From the NCBI GenBank assembly GCA_021129815.1, contig JAJOKN010000085.1, forward strand, positions 2,238 to 22,843: a DNA stretch of 20,606 bases, given 5' to 3'. The notes under the pieces were generated by a model, which saw only the letters and a list, made by a program, of their open reading frames with translations, made no database searches and was not told the DNA's origin. Source of the DNA: Desulfotomaculum sp. GTDB lineage: Bacteria > Bacillota > Desulfotomaculia > Desulfotomaculales > Desulfohalotomaculaceae. This document shows, piece after piece, positions 1 to 6,766 of this stretch. Within the stretch, counting starts at the first letter, position 1; every line of letters starts with the position of its first letter. The position numbers and the translations under genes are program-made.

Positions 1-48
1 AGTAATAAAAAAAGATAAGGTTTTGTTTATTTCTGCTGCAATATAAAG

Positions 49-168
49 GAAGGTAGAAAAGAAAAAGCTATAGAAATAGCCAACAATATGTTGAAACTAA
101 ATTTGGATATTGAAATAATAAAACAAGCAACAAGTTTATCTGAAGAAGAAATTAAAAAACTCATCTGA
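49..168 (+). pseudogene. C-terminal remnant resembling an Rpn/PD-(D/E)XK nuclease-transposase protein
   Basis: A plus-strand frame encodes about 39 residues ending at TGA 166-168. It reads EGRKEKAIEIANNMLKLNLD and continues with a pattern like IKQATSLSEEEIKKLI. This charged helical tail, with a 'LDIEII..AT.LS.EEI..L' ending, is typical of the C-terminus of Rpn/YhgA-like recombination-promoting nucleases, which are multicopy in many Clostridia. A stop codon (TAA 16-18) lies in the same frame only 11 codons upstream and no start or catalytic region is present, so this is a relic or the end of a gene damaged before the window. The family call rests on pattern memory of a short tail and is tentative. 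The remaining bases up to 287 hold no convincing gene. Confidence 0.4.
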
Positions 169-287
169 TAATTGCTTGAAAAGTTATAAAAATCATAAAA
201 GCTTTTATGTAAGTCTTCATTGATCAAAAAAATGGCACCTTACTTACTATCATCCAAAAACAAAAAAAGGCTTATTATAAATTATCC

Positions 288-845
288 TCACATGTGCTTT
301 AAAAGTATCTTTAAGCCTATCATTACAAACATAATTCCACCTGCTATTTCAATCTTATCGCTAGGTACCCGCGATCCAAACTTATTGCCCAAAAAAACTG
401 CTGCAAAGCATATACAAAACGTTGTAAGTCCTATAATTATTACAGGAACAAGCACAGCAACTTCTAAAACAGCGAAACTCACACCCACAGCTAGCGCATC
501 TATGCTGGCAGCAATGGCTAGCACAAACAACACTTTTGTATCGAGCAGATTTCTTTCTACCCTATGCTCTTCTTCTTTTAGCACTTCATATAGCATCTTA
601 CAGCCGATAAAACTCAAAATTAAAAACGCTACCCAGTGAGATACAGTATGCGTAAAGTCAGTAAAATTAATGCTCAGCTTCCAACCAACAAGCGGCATGA
701 AAAACTGGAACATGCCAAAAAACATTGCTATTTTAAAAGCATTGGCTGTTTTCAAATTTTTAATACTAAAACCACTTACAACAGATACAGCAAAAGCGTC
801 CATCGCCAAGCCAACTGCTATAACGCTTATTGTTAACAAATCCAC
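288..845 (-). CDS. mntP: Putative manganese efflux pump MntP
   Basis: This 185-residue polytopic membrane protein exports Mn(II) from the cytoplasm. The sequence is two homologous halves of about three membrane helices each. The first half carries the family motif DAFAVS (Asp16) and the second half DALAVG, the paired conserved aspartates of MntP (formerly YebN/DUF204). A charged loop (KEEEHRVERN) separates the halves. Length matches the family (about 180-190). The start is GTG at 845, with a weak AGTAGGT Shine-Dalgarno about 10 bases upstream; the next in-frame ATG would cut off the first helix. It stands alone: ruvA ends 428 bases upstream and only a gene relic lies downstream. A candidate promoter lies at 910-938. 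I looked for a yybP-ykoY manganese riboswitch in the leader and did not find its conserved GGGGAGUA-type core. Confidence 0.93.
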   Translation of the reverse strand: MDLLTISVIAVGLAMDAFAVSVVSGFSIKNLKTANAFKIAMFFGMFQFFMPLVGWKLSINFTDFTHTVSHWVAFLILSFIGCKMLYEVLKEEEHRVERNLLDTKVLFVLAIAASIDALAVGVSFAVLEVAVLVPVIIIGLTTFCICFAAVFLGNKFGSRVPSDKIEIAGGIMFVMIGLKILLKHM

Positions 846-909
846 AATTATTACCTACTTTCAAAGCATTAGCTCATAGAAATTCTTAATTAATTTATTT
901 TTAACTCTG

Positions 910-938
910 ATACTTTTAATAACTTTATTACATGTAAA
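910..938 (-). promoter_or_regulatory. Candidate sigma-A promoter for mntP
   Basis: On the minus strand TTTACA (933-938) is followed after 17 bases by AAGTAT (910-915), about 65 bases upstream of the mntP GTG. The -35 is good and the spacing ideal, but the -10 is weak. In DNA this AT-rich such matches arise by chance, so this is only a candidate. Confidence 0.3.
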
Positions 939-1055
939 CCAGCTAAAACTAATAAACACTTTTGTAATCTTTTAAAGTTTTTTCTAATCTTACCTTAAAC
1001 AAATTTAAACCAAAACTTCTCACAATCTTAAAATCAACTTATATGAAAATCTTAC

Positions 1056-1196
1056 TCACTTTCTCCAATCATAATAGCATTGCAGTAATACTTCAACTTC
1101 GACGCCTAAATCAATAATATGCATTTGTCCATCCTTAAATTATACCTCTCTCGCTTCTTCAACTTTTTCATTTACCAAAAACTTGCCATAAAGCCC
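1056..1196 (-). pseudogene. Possible degenerate gene fragment between ruvA and mntP
   Basis: The stretch between mntP and ruvA (846-1273) has no intact gene. Within it, one minus-strand frame stays open for about 46 codons with a single internal stop: LYGKFLVNEKVEEAREV, stop, then FKDGQMHIIDLGVEVEVLLQ and a TGA at 1056-1058. The composition looks protein-like. The order 'YGK...VE...IIDL..EV' loosely resembles the last part of Uma2-family proteins, such as the one at 16842-17432, which ends 'AYGKPDIY...KVEV...IIIDLQEVF'. The resemblance is weak and could be chance. No start codon or ribosome binding site is associated with it. Confidence 0.25.
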
Positions 1197-1227
1197 CTGC
1201 ACTTAGGCATAGGGAGTTTGTCAAAGC

Positions 1228-1259
1228 CTTTTAACCTCTTAACCTTTTAATCTTTTTAC
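1228..1259. repeat. Short imperfect tandem repeat, 8-bp unit, four copies
   Basis: On the plus strand four consecutive octamers read CTTTTAAC, CTCTTAAC, CTTTTAAT and CTTTTTAC. The array lies just downstream of the ruvA stop and makes the nascent transcript purine-rich (AGGTTAAA type). It has no hairpin and no run of T, so it is not a terminator. It is probably a slippage-derived microsatellite. Confidence 0.5.
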
Positions 1260-1273
1260 CTTGATTTTACATA

Positions 1274-1873
1274 TCAAGCTAAATACTTTAGCGCCTTTTT
1301 TATCAGCTCCGCTGTATCGTTTAACTCTTCGGCTTCAATTGCTTTATAAACTGCCTCTTTAGCTTCCTTATTGCTATATCCCAACACTTTCAAACCTTCA
1401 ATAGCTTCACCAGCCGCTGAGTTTTCAATATAATGTTCGCTTAGCTTTTTGCCCGCAACTTTTTTATCAATTGTTTTTAGCTTATCTTTTAGCTCTAAAA
1501 TGATCCTATCTGCTGTTTTCCTGCCTATGCCAGGGACCTTTGACAGATCAGCAGTATCTTTATTTACAATAATGCTGCTGATTTCGTCAGGATCATATGT
1601 TGAGATGACAGATAAAGCATTTTTAGGTCCTATGCCAGATACCCCTAACATCTTTGTAAATAAAAAAAGTTCCTCTTTTGATAAAAAACCGTACAGTTGC
1701 ACGTTATCATCTCTCAATACCAAGTAGGTATAAATAAATATCTCTTCACCAATTTCAGGCAGTTTTGCAGTTACAGATGTCGGTACCAACAAGCTATACC
1801 CAACACCATTTACGTCTAACGTCAAAGTTTGACCTTCAACAAACGCTAGCTTTCCCCTCAAAAAAGCAATCAT
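1274..1873 (-). CDS. ruvA: Holliday junction branch migration protein RuvA
   Basis: RuvA forms tetramers that hold four-way DNA junctions open and dock the RuvB motor. All three domains are visible in 199 residues: an N-terminal OB fold (about 1-63, starting MIAFLRGKL), two helix-hairpin-helix DNA-binding motifs (GVSGIGPKNAL about 77-87 and VPGIGRKTADR about 113-123), and a C-terminal RuvB-contacting domain (about 153-199, beginning AAGEAIEGLKVLGYS). Length is normal for the family (about 195-205). The ATG at 1873 overlaps the ruvC stop by four bases (ATGA), so the pair is translationally coupled. The usual next gene, ruvB, is absent; 428 bases of non-coding or relic DNA and then mntP follow. 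RuvB must be encoded elsewhere if the pathway works. Confidence 0.97.
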   Translation of the reverse strand: MIAFLRGKLAFVEGQTLTLDVNGVGYSLLVPTSVTAKLPEIGEEIFIYTYLVLRDDNVQLYGFLSKEELFLFTKMLGVSGIGPKNALSVISTYDPDEISSIIVNKDTADLSKVPGIGRKTADRIILELKDKLKTIDKKVAGKKLSEHYIENSAAGEAIEGLKVLGYSNKEAKEAVYKAIEAEELNDTAELIKKALKYLA

Positions 1874-2361
1874 AAAAACACCTTCTCATTAAACCCATTG
1901 TGATAAGCGTGACATATAGCCAGTGCCAGAGCATCTGCTGCATCATCAGGTTTAGGAATAAAATTTAAATTCAACAAAGTCTTAACCATATACTGCACTT
2001 GTTTTTTATCTGCTCCTCCATAGCCTGTTATTGCCATTTTCACTTGAAGCGGCTTGTATTCAAAAACCTTTAAGCCTGCATTAGCTCCTGCCAAAAGCGC
2101 CACACCCCTTGCCTGTCCTACAGGAAGTGCAGTCTTTGAATTCCTGCTAAAAAAAACCTCTTCTACCACATACTGGTCTGGATTATAGCGATTTATAATT
2201 TGCATAAGATCATCATATATCGCCTGCAAACGATAGCACATGGGCTCTTTAAAATTCGTACGGATAGTTCCACATTCTACCAAGCTAAATGTATTATTAA
2301 CACAGCTTACAATGCCATAACCTGTAATAGCTGTGCCGGGGTCAACACCCATAATAATCAT
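1870..2361 (-). CDS. ruvC: Crossover junction endodeoxyribonuclease RuvC
   Basis: RuvC is the dimeric Holliday junction resolvase that cuts two opposing strands after RuvAB branch migration. The RNase H-like fold is recognisable and the acidic catalytic residues are in place: Asp7 in GVDPG, Glu67 in VEEVFF, and Asp140 and Asp143 in the PDDAADALALA helix. The QARGVALLAG helix of the family is also present. Length is 163 residues, as expected (about 160-175). The ATG at 2361 is preceded by a GGGGGAG Shine-Dalgarno five bases upstream. It overlaps ruvA by four bases. In many Clostridia yebC sits immediately upstream. Here yebC is a fragment, with a foreign plus-strand relic wedged between it and ruvC. 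Confidence 0.97.
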   Translation of the reverse strand: MIIMGVDPGTAITGYGIVSCVNNTFSLVECGTIRTNFKEPMCYRLQAIYDDLMQIINRYNPDQYVVEEVFFSRNSKTALPVGQARGVALLAGANAGLKVFEYKPLQVKMAITGYGGADKKQVQYMVKTLLNLNFIPKPDDAADALALAICHAYHNGFNEKVFL

Positions 2362-2477
2362 AAAACTCCCCCACTAGTTAGTTATAATTAATTAAGTAAT
2401 TTTATAATAACAATTTTTACAGCATTTATAAAGTTATAAGGTTTTAAGATATTATCAATTTTTTATGAAAATACTTT

Positions 2478-2863
2478 TTGAATTATAAATTTTATAGCTC
2501 ATCTAAATTCTTTGATCTTGTGATTAAAGGTGGAATTATAGTTACTGCTGCAGATGTTTTCTCAGGAGACATAGCTATCAAAAAAGATAAGATTGTAGCT
2601 ATTGGAACGAATTTAGCAGACTATGCTGCTAAAGTTATAGATGCTGAAAACAAGTACATCCTACCAGGAGGAGTAGATATTCATACACATCTAGATATGC
2701 CATTTTGAGGTACAGTATCCAGCGATGATTTTGCAACTGGCACTATAGCTGCTGCATGCGGAGGAATAACAATAATAGTCGATTTTGCTATCCAAATTTA
2801 TTGTTATCTTATGATAACTACGAAAAGCCCGATTTTGAAGGAGCTAAATATGTAATGTCTCCT
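2478..2863 (+). pseudogene. Decayed D-hydantoinase/dihydropyrimidinase
   Basis: This is the only clear gene-like sequence on the plus strand. The first part encodes the N-terminus of a dihydropyrimidinase: DLVIKGGIIVTAADVF, the metal-binding GGVDIHTHLDMPF, then TGA at 2706-2708, and in the same frame GTVSSDDFATGTIAAACGG and VDFAIQ up to about 2795. Family members read MPFGGTVSSDDF here, so a GGA to TGA change explains the stop. At about 2796 the frame changes and the sequence jumps to a much later part of the enzyme, LLLSYDNYEKPDFEGAKYVM followed by SP, which is a deletion of roughly 160-180 codons. It ends abruptly at about 2861-2866 where truncated yebC begins on the other strand. No proper start codon precedes DLVIKGG. 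It is non-functional: a nonsense codon, an internal deletion and a lost C-terminus. Confidence 0.88.
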
Positions 2864-3066
2864 CTTTTTATGTTCTCATTTGGAATATTAGCAGCCCGTG
2901 CTCTTTCTATAGCTGTTTTTAAACGAGGATTTGCCGCAGGGTCACCCCCACCCAATTTAGCAGCTAAAATTATATCTTTAGAAAGCTTGGTAAATATTTT
3001 GCCTTTTTTGGCATCTACTCTAGCTTTTTTGTGTTTAATATTTGCCCATTTTGAATGCCCAGCCAC
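2818..3066 (-). pseudogene. yebC: Truncated YebC/TACO1-family protein, N-terminal fragment
   Basis: A GTG at 3066 with a good AGAGGTG site five bases upstream opens a frame beginning VAGHSKWANIKHKKARVDAK, the hallmark N-terminus of YebC/PmpR-family proteins (translation or transcription factors, about 240 residues). Homology runs through PNENIKR (residues 62-68) and stops at about base 2863. After that the frame crosses the antisense of the hydantoinase relic and adds about 14 unrelated residues before its stop near 2818. About 170 residues of YebC, including domains 2 and 3, are missing. The fragment lies 23 bases downstream of nadE and would be transcribed with it. A chimeric peptide of about 82 residues could be made, but the normal YebC function cannot be. 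Confidence 0.88.
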
Positions 3067-3089
3067 GAATACACCTCTCCCCTTCTTGC

Positions 3090-3821
3090 TTAAAAAATAC
3101 GCGGTACAGAAGGCATACACCGCTTATGTTCACTTCTACATCTCATTTCCTCAATTCTGCGCATTACTTTTTTATCTACATCGCCTGTAAGAATATATCT
3201 ATCAATCTCCTCATATGTAATGCCCATTTCTTCCTCGTCATCATGTCCTGGCCATAAGGAAGCAGATGGTTTTTTATCAATAATTGCTTTAGGCACCCCT
3301 AAATACCTAGCCAGCTCAAACACTTCACTCTTTAACAAATTAGCAATAGGCTGTATATCGCAGCCGCCATCCCCATATTTAGTATAAAATCCTACTATTA
3401 TTTCACTCAAATTACCCGTACCCACAACCAGACCTTTGTATTTAGAAGCATAAAAATATAGAGTTATCATTCTAAGCCTTGGTTTTATGTTAGCAAAAGC
3501 TAAATTAGTAACATTGTCTTCATAACGCTCATCTGTCAACTTAGATGCGAATAAATCAAACACTTCATCCAGTACAACTTCTTTTACAGGAATATCAAAT
3601 TTTTCTGCTACCATTCTTGCATATTCAGCATCTTTTGGATCACTGTGACACGGCATAATTACACCATATGTATTGTCAGGGCATGCTTTTTTGCACAACG
3701 CTGCAACAACAGAAGAATCTACTCCACCGCTTAAACCAATTATAAAACACTTCGCTTCAGATTCATCTAGTTTTTCCTTAAGCCACTTTACTAGCTTGTC
3801 TGCAACTTCTCCTATTGACAA
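3090..3821 (-). CDS. nadE: NH3-dependent NAD+ synthetase
   Basis: NadE makes NAD+ from deamido-NAD+, ATP and ammonia, the last step of NAD biosynthesis, in the cytosol. The ATP-pyrophosphatase P-loop SGGVDSS is at residues 31-37. It is followed by GTGNLSE (134-140), KYGDGGCD (148-155) and the substrate-loop region PSASLWPGHDDEEEMGITY. There is no N-terminal glutaminase (nitrilase) domain, so it is the short ammonia-using form. I chose the TTG at 3821 (243 residues) because GGAGGTG sits six bases upstream. The frame stays open further upstream to an ATG at 3890, but that adds 23 hydrophobic residues absent from the family and lacks a ribosome binding site. It is followed by the yebC fragment and probably forms one transcription unit with ruvC-ruvA. 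Confidence 0.95.
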   Translation of the reverse strand: MSIGEVADKLVKWLKEKLDESEAKCFIIGLSGGVDSSVVAALCKKACPDNTYGVIMPCHSDPKDAEYARMVAEKFDIPVKEVVLDEVFDLFASKLTDERYEDNVTNLAFANIKPRLRMITLYFYASKYKGLVVGTGNLSEIIVGFYTKYGDGGCDIQPIANLLKSEVFELARYLGVPKAIIDKKPSASLWPGHDDEEEMGITYEEIDRYILTGDVDKKVMRRIEEMRCRSEHKRCMPSVPRIF

Positions 3822-3927
3822 GTTATACACCTCCACACAAATAAAAAACAAAAAATTAAAATAAATAGTTTGCAGTGAATATATTACCATAACTTATTTT
3901 ATTTTAGCAAACCCAATATTTCCATTT

Positions 3928-4221
3928 CTACAGCCGATCAATTTCTAATATACCTCCTGGAATACCCAACCATGTTTTTGGCACCTCTCCAACAATAATG
4001 CTTTCTGTAATAGCTACTACTGTTGGCACAACTTATATCGGAATCATAAAATGGTATAGCCACTTTGACTTTAGTCTTTATATTCAATACAATTTGATCT
4101 CTTACTTGATTAATGCCAACGGAATTAAAACTGTCGGATATTAACACACTAACACATCCTATCGGAAACAAACTTACATTAAAAATATCTTAGGCATTTT
4201 GAAATTCGATTTTAACTTCAT
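3928..4221 (-). pseudogene. yunB: Degenerate sporulation protein YunB
   Basis: A minus-strand relic begins with an ATG at 4221 after GAGGTGG, but that frame stops after 15 codons. A second frame then reads VSLFPIG and SFNSVGINQVRDQIVLNIKT followed by KVKVAIPFY. It shifts near 4030 to a third frame with VVPTVVAITESIIVGEVPKT followed by WLGIPGG, ending at TAG 3928-3930. 'SxGINQ.R.QI.L....KVKV.IPF' followed by 'P.AE.IIVGEVP.T' is the C-terminal signature of YunB, a sporulation protein of Bacilli and Clostridia. The middle of the protein is deleted and at least two frame breaks are present. The remaining bases to rodA and to nadE hold only a terminator and AT-rich sequence. Confidence 0.75.
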
Positions 4222-4225
4222 TTTA

Positions 4226-4258
4226 TACCACCTCTTAAATCCAAGTATTAAATAAATA
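4226..4258 (-). repeat. Leader sequence shared with the Uma2-family gene (copy A)
   Basis: The 33 bases immediately upstream of the first yunB-relic ATG match 27 of 33 bases of the stretch upstream of the Uma2 gene (17437-17469). The shared minus-strand core is TATTTAATA, then C or T, then TTGGATTTA, running into a purine-rich ribosome binding site. It may be a common promoter or leader cassette or the edge of a dispersed element. Confidence 0.45.
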
Positions 4259-4269
4259 ATATTGTGCAT

Positions 4270-4314
4270 AAAAAAAATATGACTTGATGTTTGGAATTAT
4301 ATTCCATAACACCA
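4270..4314 (-). terminator. Rho-independent terminator of the mrdA-min-rodA operon
   Basis: Downstream of the rodA stop, the minus strand forms a stem of about 13 base pairs with one bulged A and an ATA loop: arms TGGTGTT(A)TGGAAT and ATTCCAAACATCA, at 4285-4314. AGTCATA and eight Ts (4277-4270) follow. The slightly long gap before the T run weakens it a little, but position and orientation fit the end of the operon. Confidence 0.65.
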
Positions 4315-4336
4315 GCCATATTTATTAAAACCAAAC

Positions 4337-5509
4337 TTAAAAAATCAACTTTTCTCTTCTGGAATATATATTTTGCAAAATACCAACAGCAATTAAATTA
4401 GTCAACATTGAACTCCCCCCATAGCTAAAAAACGGCAAAGGCAATCCTGTAACAGGCATAATGCCAATTGTCATTCCTATATTTACCAAAACATGAAATG
4501 TTAACATAGAAACAATACCTATAGCTAACAAAGTACCAAAAGTATCCTTTGATAAATAAGCAATGCGAATCCCACGATATATTATTATAAAAAACAACAA
4601 AAGCAATACTATTGACCCAATAAATCCAAACTCTTCACCCACCACTGAAAAAATAAAATCTGTATGCTGTTCTGGCAAAAAATTCAGTTGATTCTGTGTT
4701 CCATTAAATAATCCTTTTCCTGCAATGCCACCTGATCCAATAGCTATCTGCGACTGAATAATGTGATAGCCATCACCTAAAGGATCCCGATAAGGATCAA
4801 TAAAAATAGTAAGCCTGTCTATTTGATAGTCGTGAAGAGGTATCCAAATTTTATCTGGGTATTTAAAATACGCGTACAACCATCCCCCACCAATTAACAT
4901 GCTTCCTCCAATCAACCCAGCAAGCAACTTAGGATTCGCACCAGCCATAAACAACATCCCCAGCATTATTGCTAAAAAAACTAAAGACGTCCCTAAATCT
5001 GGTTGGATCAATATCAGCAATATAGGTAATCCCACAAAAACAAAAGCAGGCATTAAATCAATTAATCTATTAAGCCGTCTTTCCCGATGTGTTAAAAAAC
5101 TAGCAAAAGTTACAATTATTATTATTTTGGCAAATTCAGATGGCTGGAATACAAATGGACCTAGAGAAATCCAACGCTGCGCTCCAGAAACCGTTGTTCC
5201 AACAACCAACACTGCTGCCAACATCAATAAGTTAATGACATACAATATCTTCCAATACTTACGCCAGCTTTCATAAGATGTAAAAAAAATAATTGCAAAC
5301 ATAAATCCAAATCCAATTAACACCCATACTACTTGCTTTATAACAAATTTCAACGCAGCCCAGTTAATACCAGCACCTTCTCTTTCAATGTTAACAGGTA
5401 TAGCAGCATAAGTAGCACTGGCAATAGTTACCAATCCAAAAGAAATTACAACAAGTACTGTTAATAGAAGCACGTAATCCATTCTGTTCAGAATCTTACC
5501 AAATGTCAT
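4337..5509 (-). CDS. rodA: Rod shape-determining peptidoglycan glycosyltransferase RodA
   Basis: RodA is a SEDS-family glycosyltransferase that polymerises lipid II in the membrane and works with the class B PBP2 (MrdA) in lateral wall growth. The 390 residues contain about ten hydrophobic helices and the SEDS signature near the C-terminus: VTGLPLPFFSYGGSSMLTN. The conserved FVFQPSEFAK and LIQPDLGTS motifs are also present. The ATG at 5509 follows TGGAGGTATAA, a strong ribosome binding site. It is the last gene of the mrdA-minC-minD-minE-rodA cluster, 46 bases after minE, with a terminator 23 bases downstream. FtsW is the alternative SEDS member; the pairing with mrdA and the min genes favours RodA. 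Confidence 0.95.
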   Translation of the reverse strand: MTFGKILNRMDYVLLLTVLVVISFGLVTIASATYAAIPVNIEREGAGINWAALKFVIKQVVWVLIGFGFMFAIIFFTSYESWRKYWKILYVINLLMLAAVLVVGTTVSGAQRWISLGPFVFQPSEFAKIIIIVTFASFLTHRERRLNRLIDLMPAFVFVGLPILLILIQPDLGTSLVFLAIMLGMLFMAGANPKLLAGLIGGSMLIGGGWLYAYFKYPDKIWIPLHDYQIDRLTIFIDPYRDPLGDGYHIIQSQIAIGSGGIAGKGLFNGTQNQLNFLPEQHTDFIFSVVGEEFGFIGSIVLLLLFFIIIYRGIRIAYLSKDTFGTLLAIGIVSMLTFHVLVNIGMTIGIMPVTGLPLPFFSYGGSSMLTNLIAVGILQNIYSRREKLIF

Positions 5510-5555
5510 TTATACCTCCAGGTAAACAGTTAAAAATTTTATAGATGTTAATTTA

Positions 5556-5840
5556 TTATAAACTCTTACTCTGTGATATATGTTTCACCTTTTTAACAGG
5601 AATATTAGCTACAAGCGCTACTTGAGATTCACTTTTATCCAAGCTTACTTCTGAAGCAACCTCATCTATCTCCATGTATTTAGATATTACCTTTATCAAA
5701 TCTGCTTTCAATGCATGGAGCAACTCTGGCGATGCACTAGCTCGGTCATGCACTAATACTAAACGCAAACGCTCCTTGGCTACATCCTTACTATTACTAC
5801 TATCTCTTCCAAATATACGATTCAAAAAATCTAACAACAT
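5556..5840 (-). CDS. minE: Cell division topological specificity factor MinE
   Basis: MinE binds membrane-bound MinD, stimulates its ATPase and displaces MinC, producing the oscillation that restricts MinC to the cell poles. The 94-residue protein has an N-terminal amphipathic membrane-binding segment (MLLDFLNRIFG), then the MinD-binding strand and helix (RLRLVLVHDRASASPELLHA) and a C-terminal topological-specificity domain beginning about residue 48 (LIKVISKYMEIDE). Length is typical (about 85-95). The ATG at 5840 follows AAAGGAGCGATAT. It lies 11 bases after minD. Having MinE together with MinD and MinC implies an E. coli-type oscillating system, as known in some Clostridia, rather than the DivIVA/MinJ type. 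Confidence 0.95.
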   Translation of the reverse strand: MLLDFLNRIFGRDSSNSKDVAKERLRLVLVHDRASASPELLHALKADLIKVISKYMEIDEVASEVSLDKSESQVALVANIPVKKVKHISQSKSL

Positions 5841-5851
5841 ATATCGCTCCT

Positions 5852-6646
5852 TTACTTCAAACCAATAATTCTACGAAGTGCGTTCAAAAAACCGCCTTCT
5901 GACTCTAAATTCAAAAAGGGTACCTTCTCGCCTTTAATTCGCCTTGATATATTTCTATAAGCCTTGCCAGAAAGAGACTTTTCATTCAAGACCACTGGTT
6001 CGCCTTTATTAGTACTGATAACAACTTCATCATCATCTGGAACTACTCCCAGCAAATCAATCGCCAATATTTCCAATATGTCATCTATGCTCATCATATC
6101 TCCTGCTTTTACCATGTTAATCCTCAGTCTGTTTATAATGAGTTCAGGAGAACTCAAGCCTGATGATTCAAGTAACCCAATTATACGATCAGCATCTCTT
6201 ACTGCTGAAACCTCTGGGGTAGTAACAACAATAGCTCTCTCAGCACCTGCAATAGCATTTTTAAACCCCCGCTCTATTCCAGCAGGACAATCAATTATCA
6301 CATACTCATATTCTTTTTTTAATTCCCCACACAGTTCCTGCATTTGCTCTGGAGATACTGCAGTTTTATCTTTAGTTTGTGCCGCAGGCAACAAATGCAG
6401 TCCCGGTAAGCGTTTATCCTTTATTATCGCTTGGCGCAGCCGACAATGCCCACTAGTAACATCCACAATGTCATACACTATCCTGTTTTCTAACCCTAAC
6501 ACTACATCTAAATTTCTAAGCCCGATATCCGCATCTACCAATACTACTTTATGTCCCAATGCAGCAAGTCCAGCGCCAACATTTGCCGTAGTAGTGGTTT
6601 TGCCTACACCGCCTTTACCAGAAGTTACTACAATTACTTTGCTCAT
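5852..6646 (-). CDS. minD: Septum site-determining ATPase MinD
   Basis: MinD is a ParA/MinD-family ATPase that dimerises on the membrane with ATP and recruits MinC and MinE. The deviant Walker A motif GKGGVGKTT is at residues 10-18. The switch region VDADIGLRNLDVVLGLE and the Walker B-like YVIIDCPAG follow. The last 14 residues (GGFLNALRRIIGLK) are the amphipathic membrane-targeting helix. I chose the ATG at 6646 (264 residues; MSKVIVVTSGKGG), preceded by GGAGGAAAGC. An in-frame extension upstream (MTDDEGGKLV) encodes the ribosome binding site itself and is not part of the family. minC ends 120 bases upstream; minE follows 11 bases downstream. Confidence 0.96.
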   Translation of the reverse strand: MSKVIVVTSGKGGVGKTTTTANVGAGLAALGHKVVLVDADIGLRNLDVVLGLENRIVYDIVDVTSGHCRLRQAIIKDKRLPGLHLLPAAQTKDKTAVSPEQMQELCGELKKEYEYVIIDCPAGIERGFKNAIAGAERAIVVTTPEVSAVRDADRIIGLLESSGLSSPELIINRLRINMVKAGDMMSIDDILEILAIDLLGVVPDDDEVVISTNKGEPVVLNEKSLSGKAYRNISRRIKGEKVPFLNLESEGGFLNALRRIIGLK

Positions 6647-6766
6647 AACAAGCTTTCCTCCTTCATCATCAGTCAACTAAAATTAAACAATGAAACACAA
6701 AGCTTTTAACCTTTTTTCTGTGTATTTATTGCAATAAAGATTCAAAAACACCAATAAAAACAATAC

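Noticed and set aside
220..639. Plus-strand open frames such as 220-639, 5964-6680, 11318-11677 and 20173-20571.
   Set aside because: They are antisense to well-supported genes (mntP, minD, rbgA, flgK), lack ribosome binding sites and have low-complexity Ser/Thr/Pro-rich translations typical of shadow frames.
846..1000. Manganese (yybP-ykoY) riboswitch upstream of mntP.
   Set aside because: The conserved core sequences of that riboswitch are not visible on the minus strand; the leader is AT-rich and unstructured.
2706..2708. TGA in the hydantoinase frame read as a recoded codon (selenocysteine or tryptophan).
   Set aside because: The family has glycine here, which fits a GGA to TGA mutation. 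No SECIS-like stem is evident, and the gene also has a large deletion, a frame change and a lost end, so it is simply a pseudogene.
3822..3890. Longer NadE with 23 extra N-terminal residues.
   Set aside because: The extension has no ribosome binding site, is absent from the family, and spans the GGAGGTG that serves the TTG at 3821.
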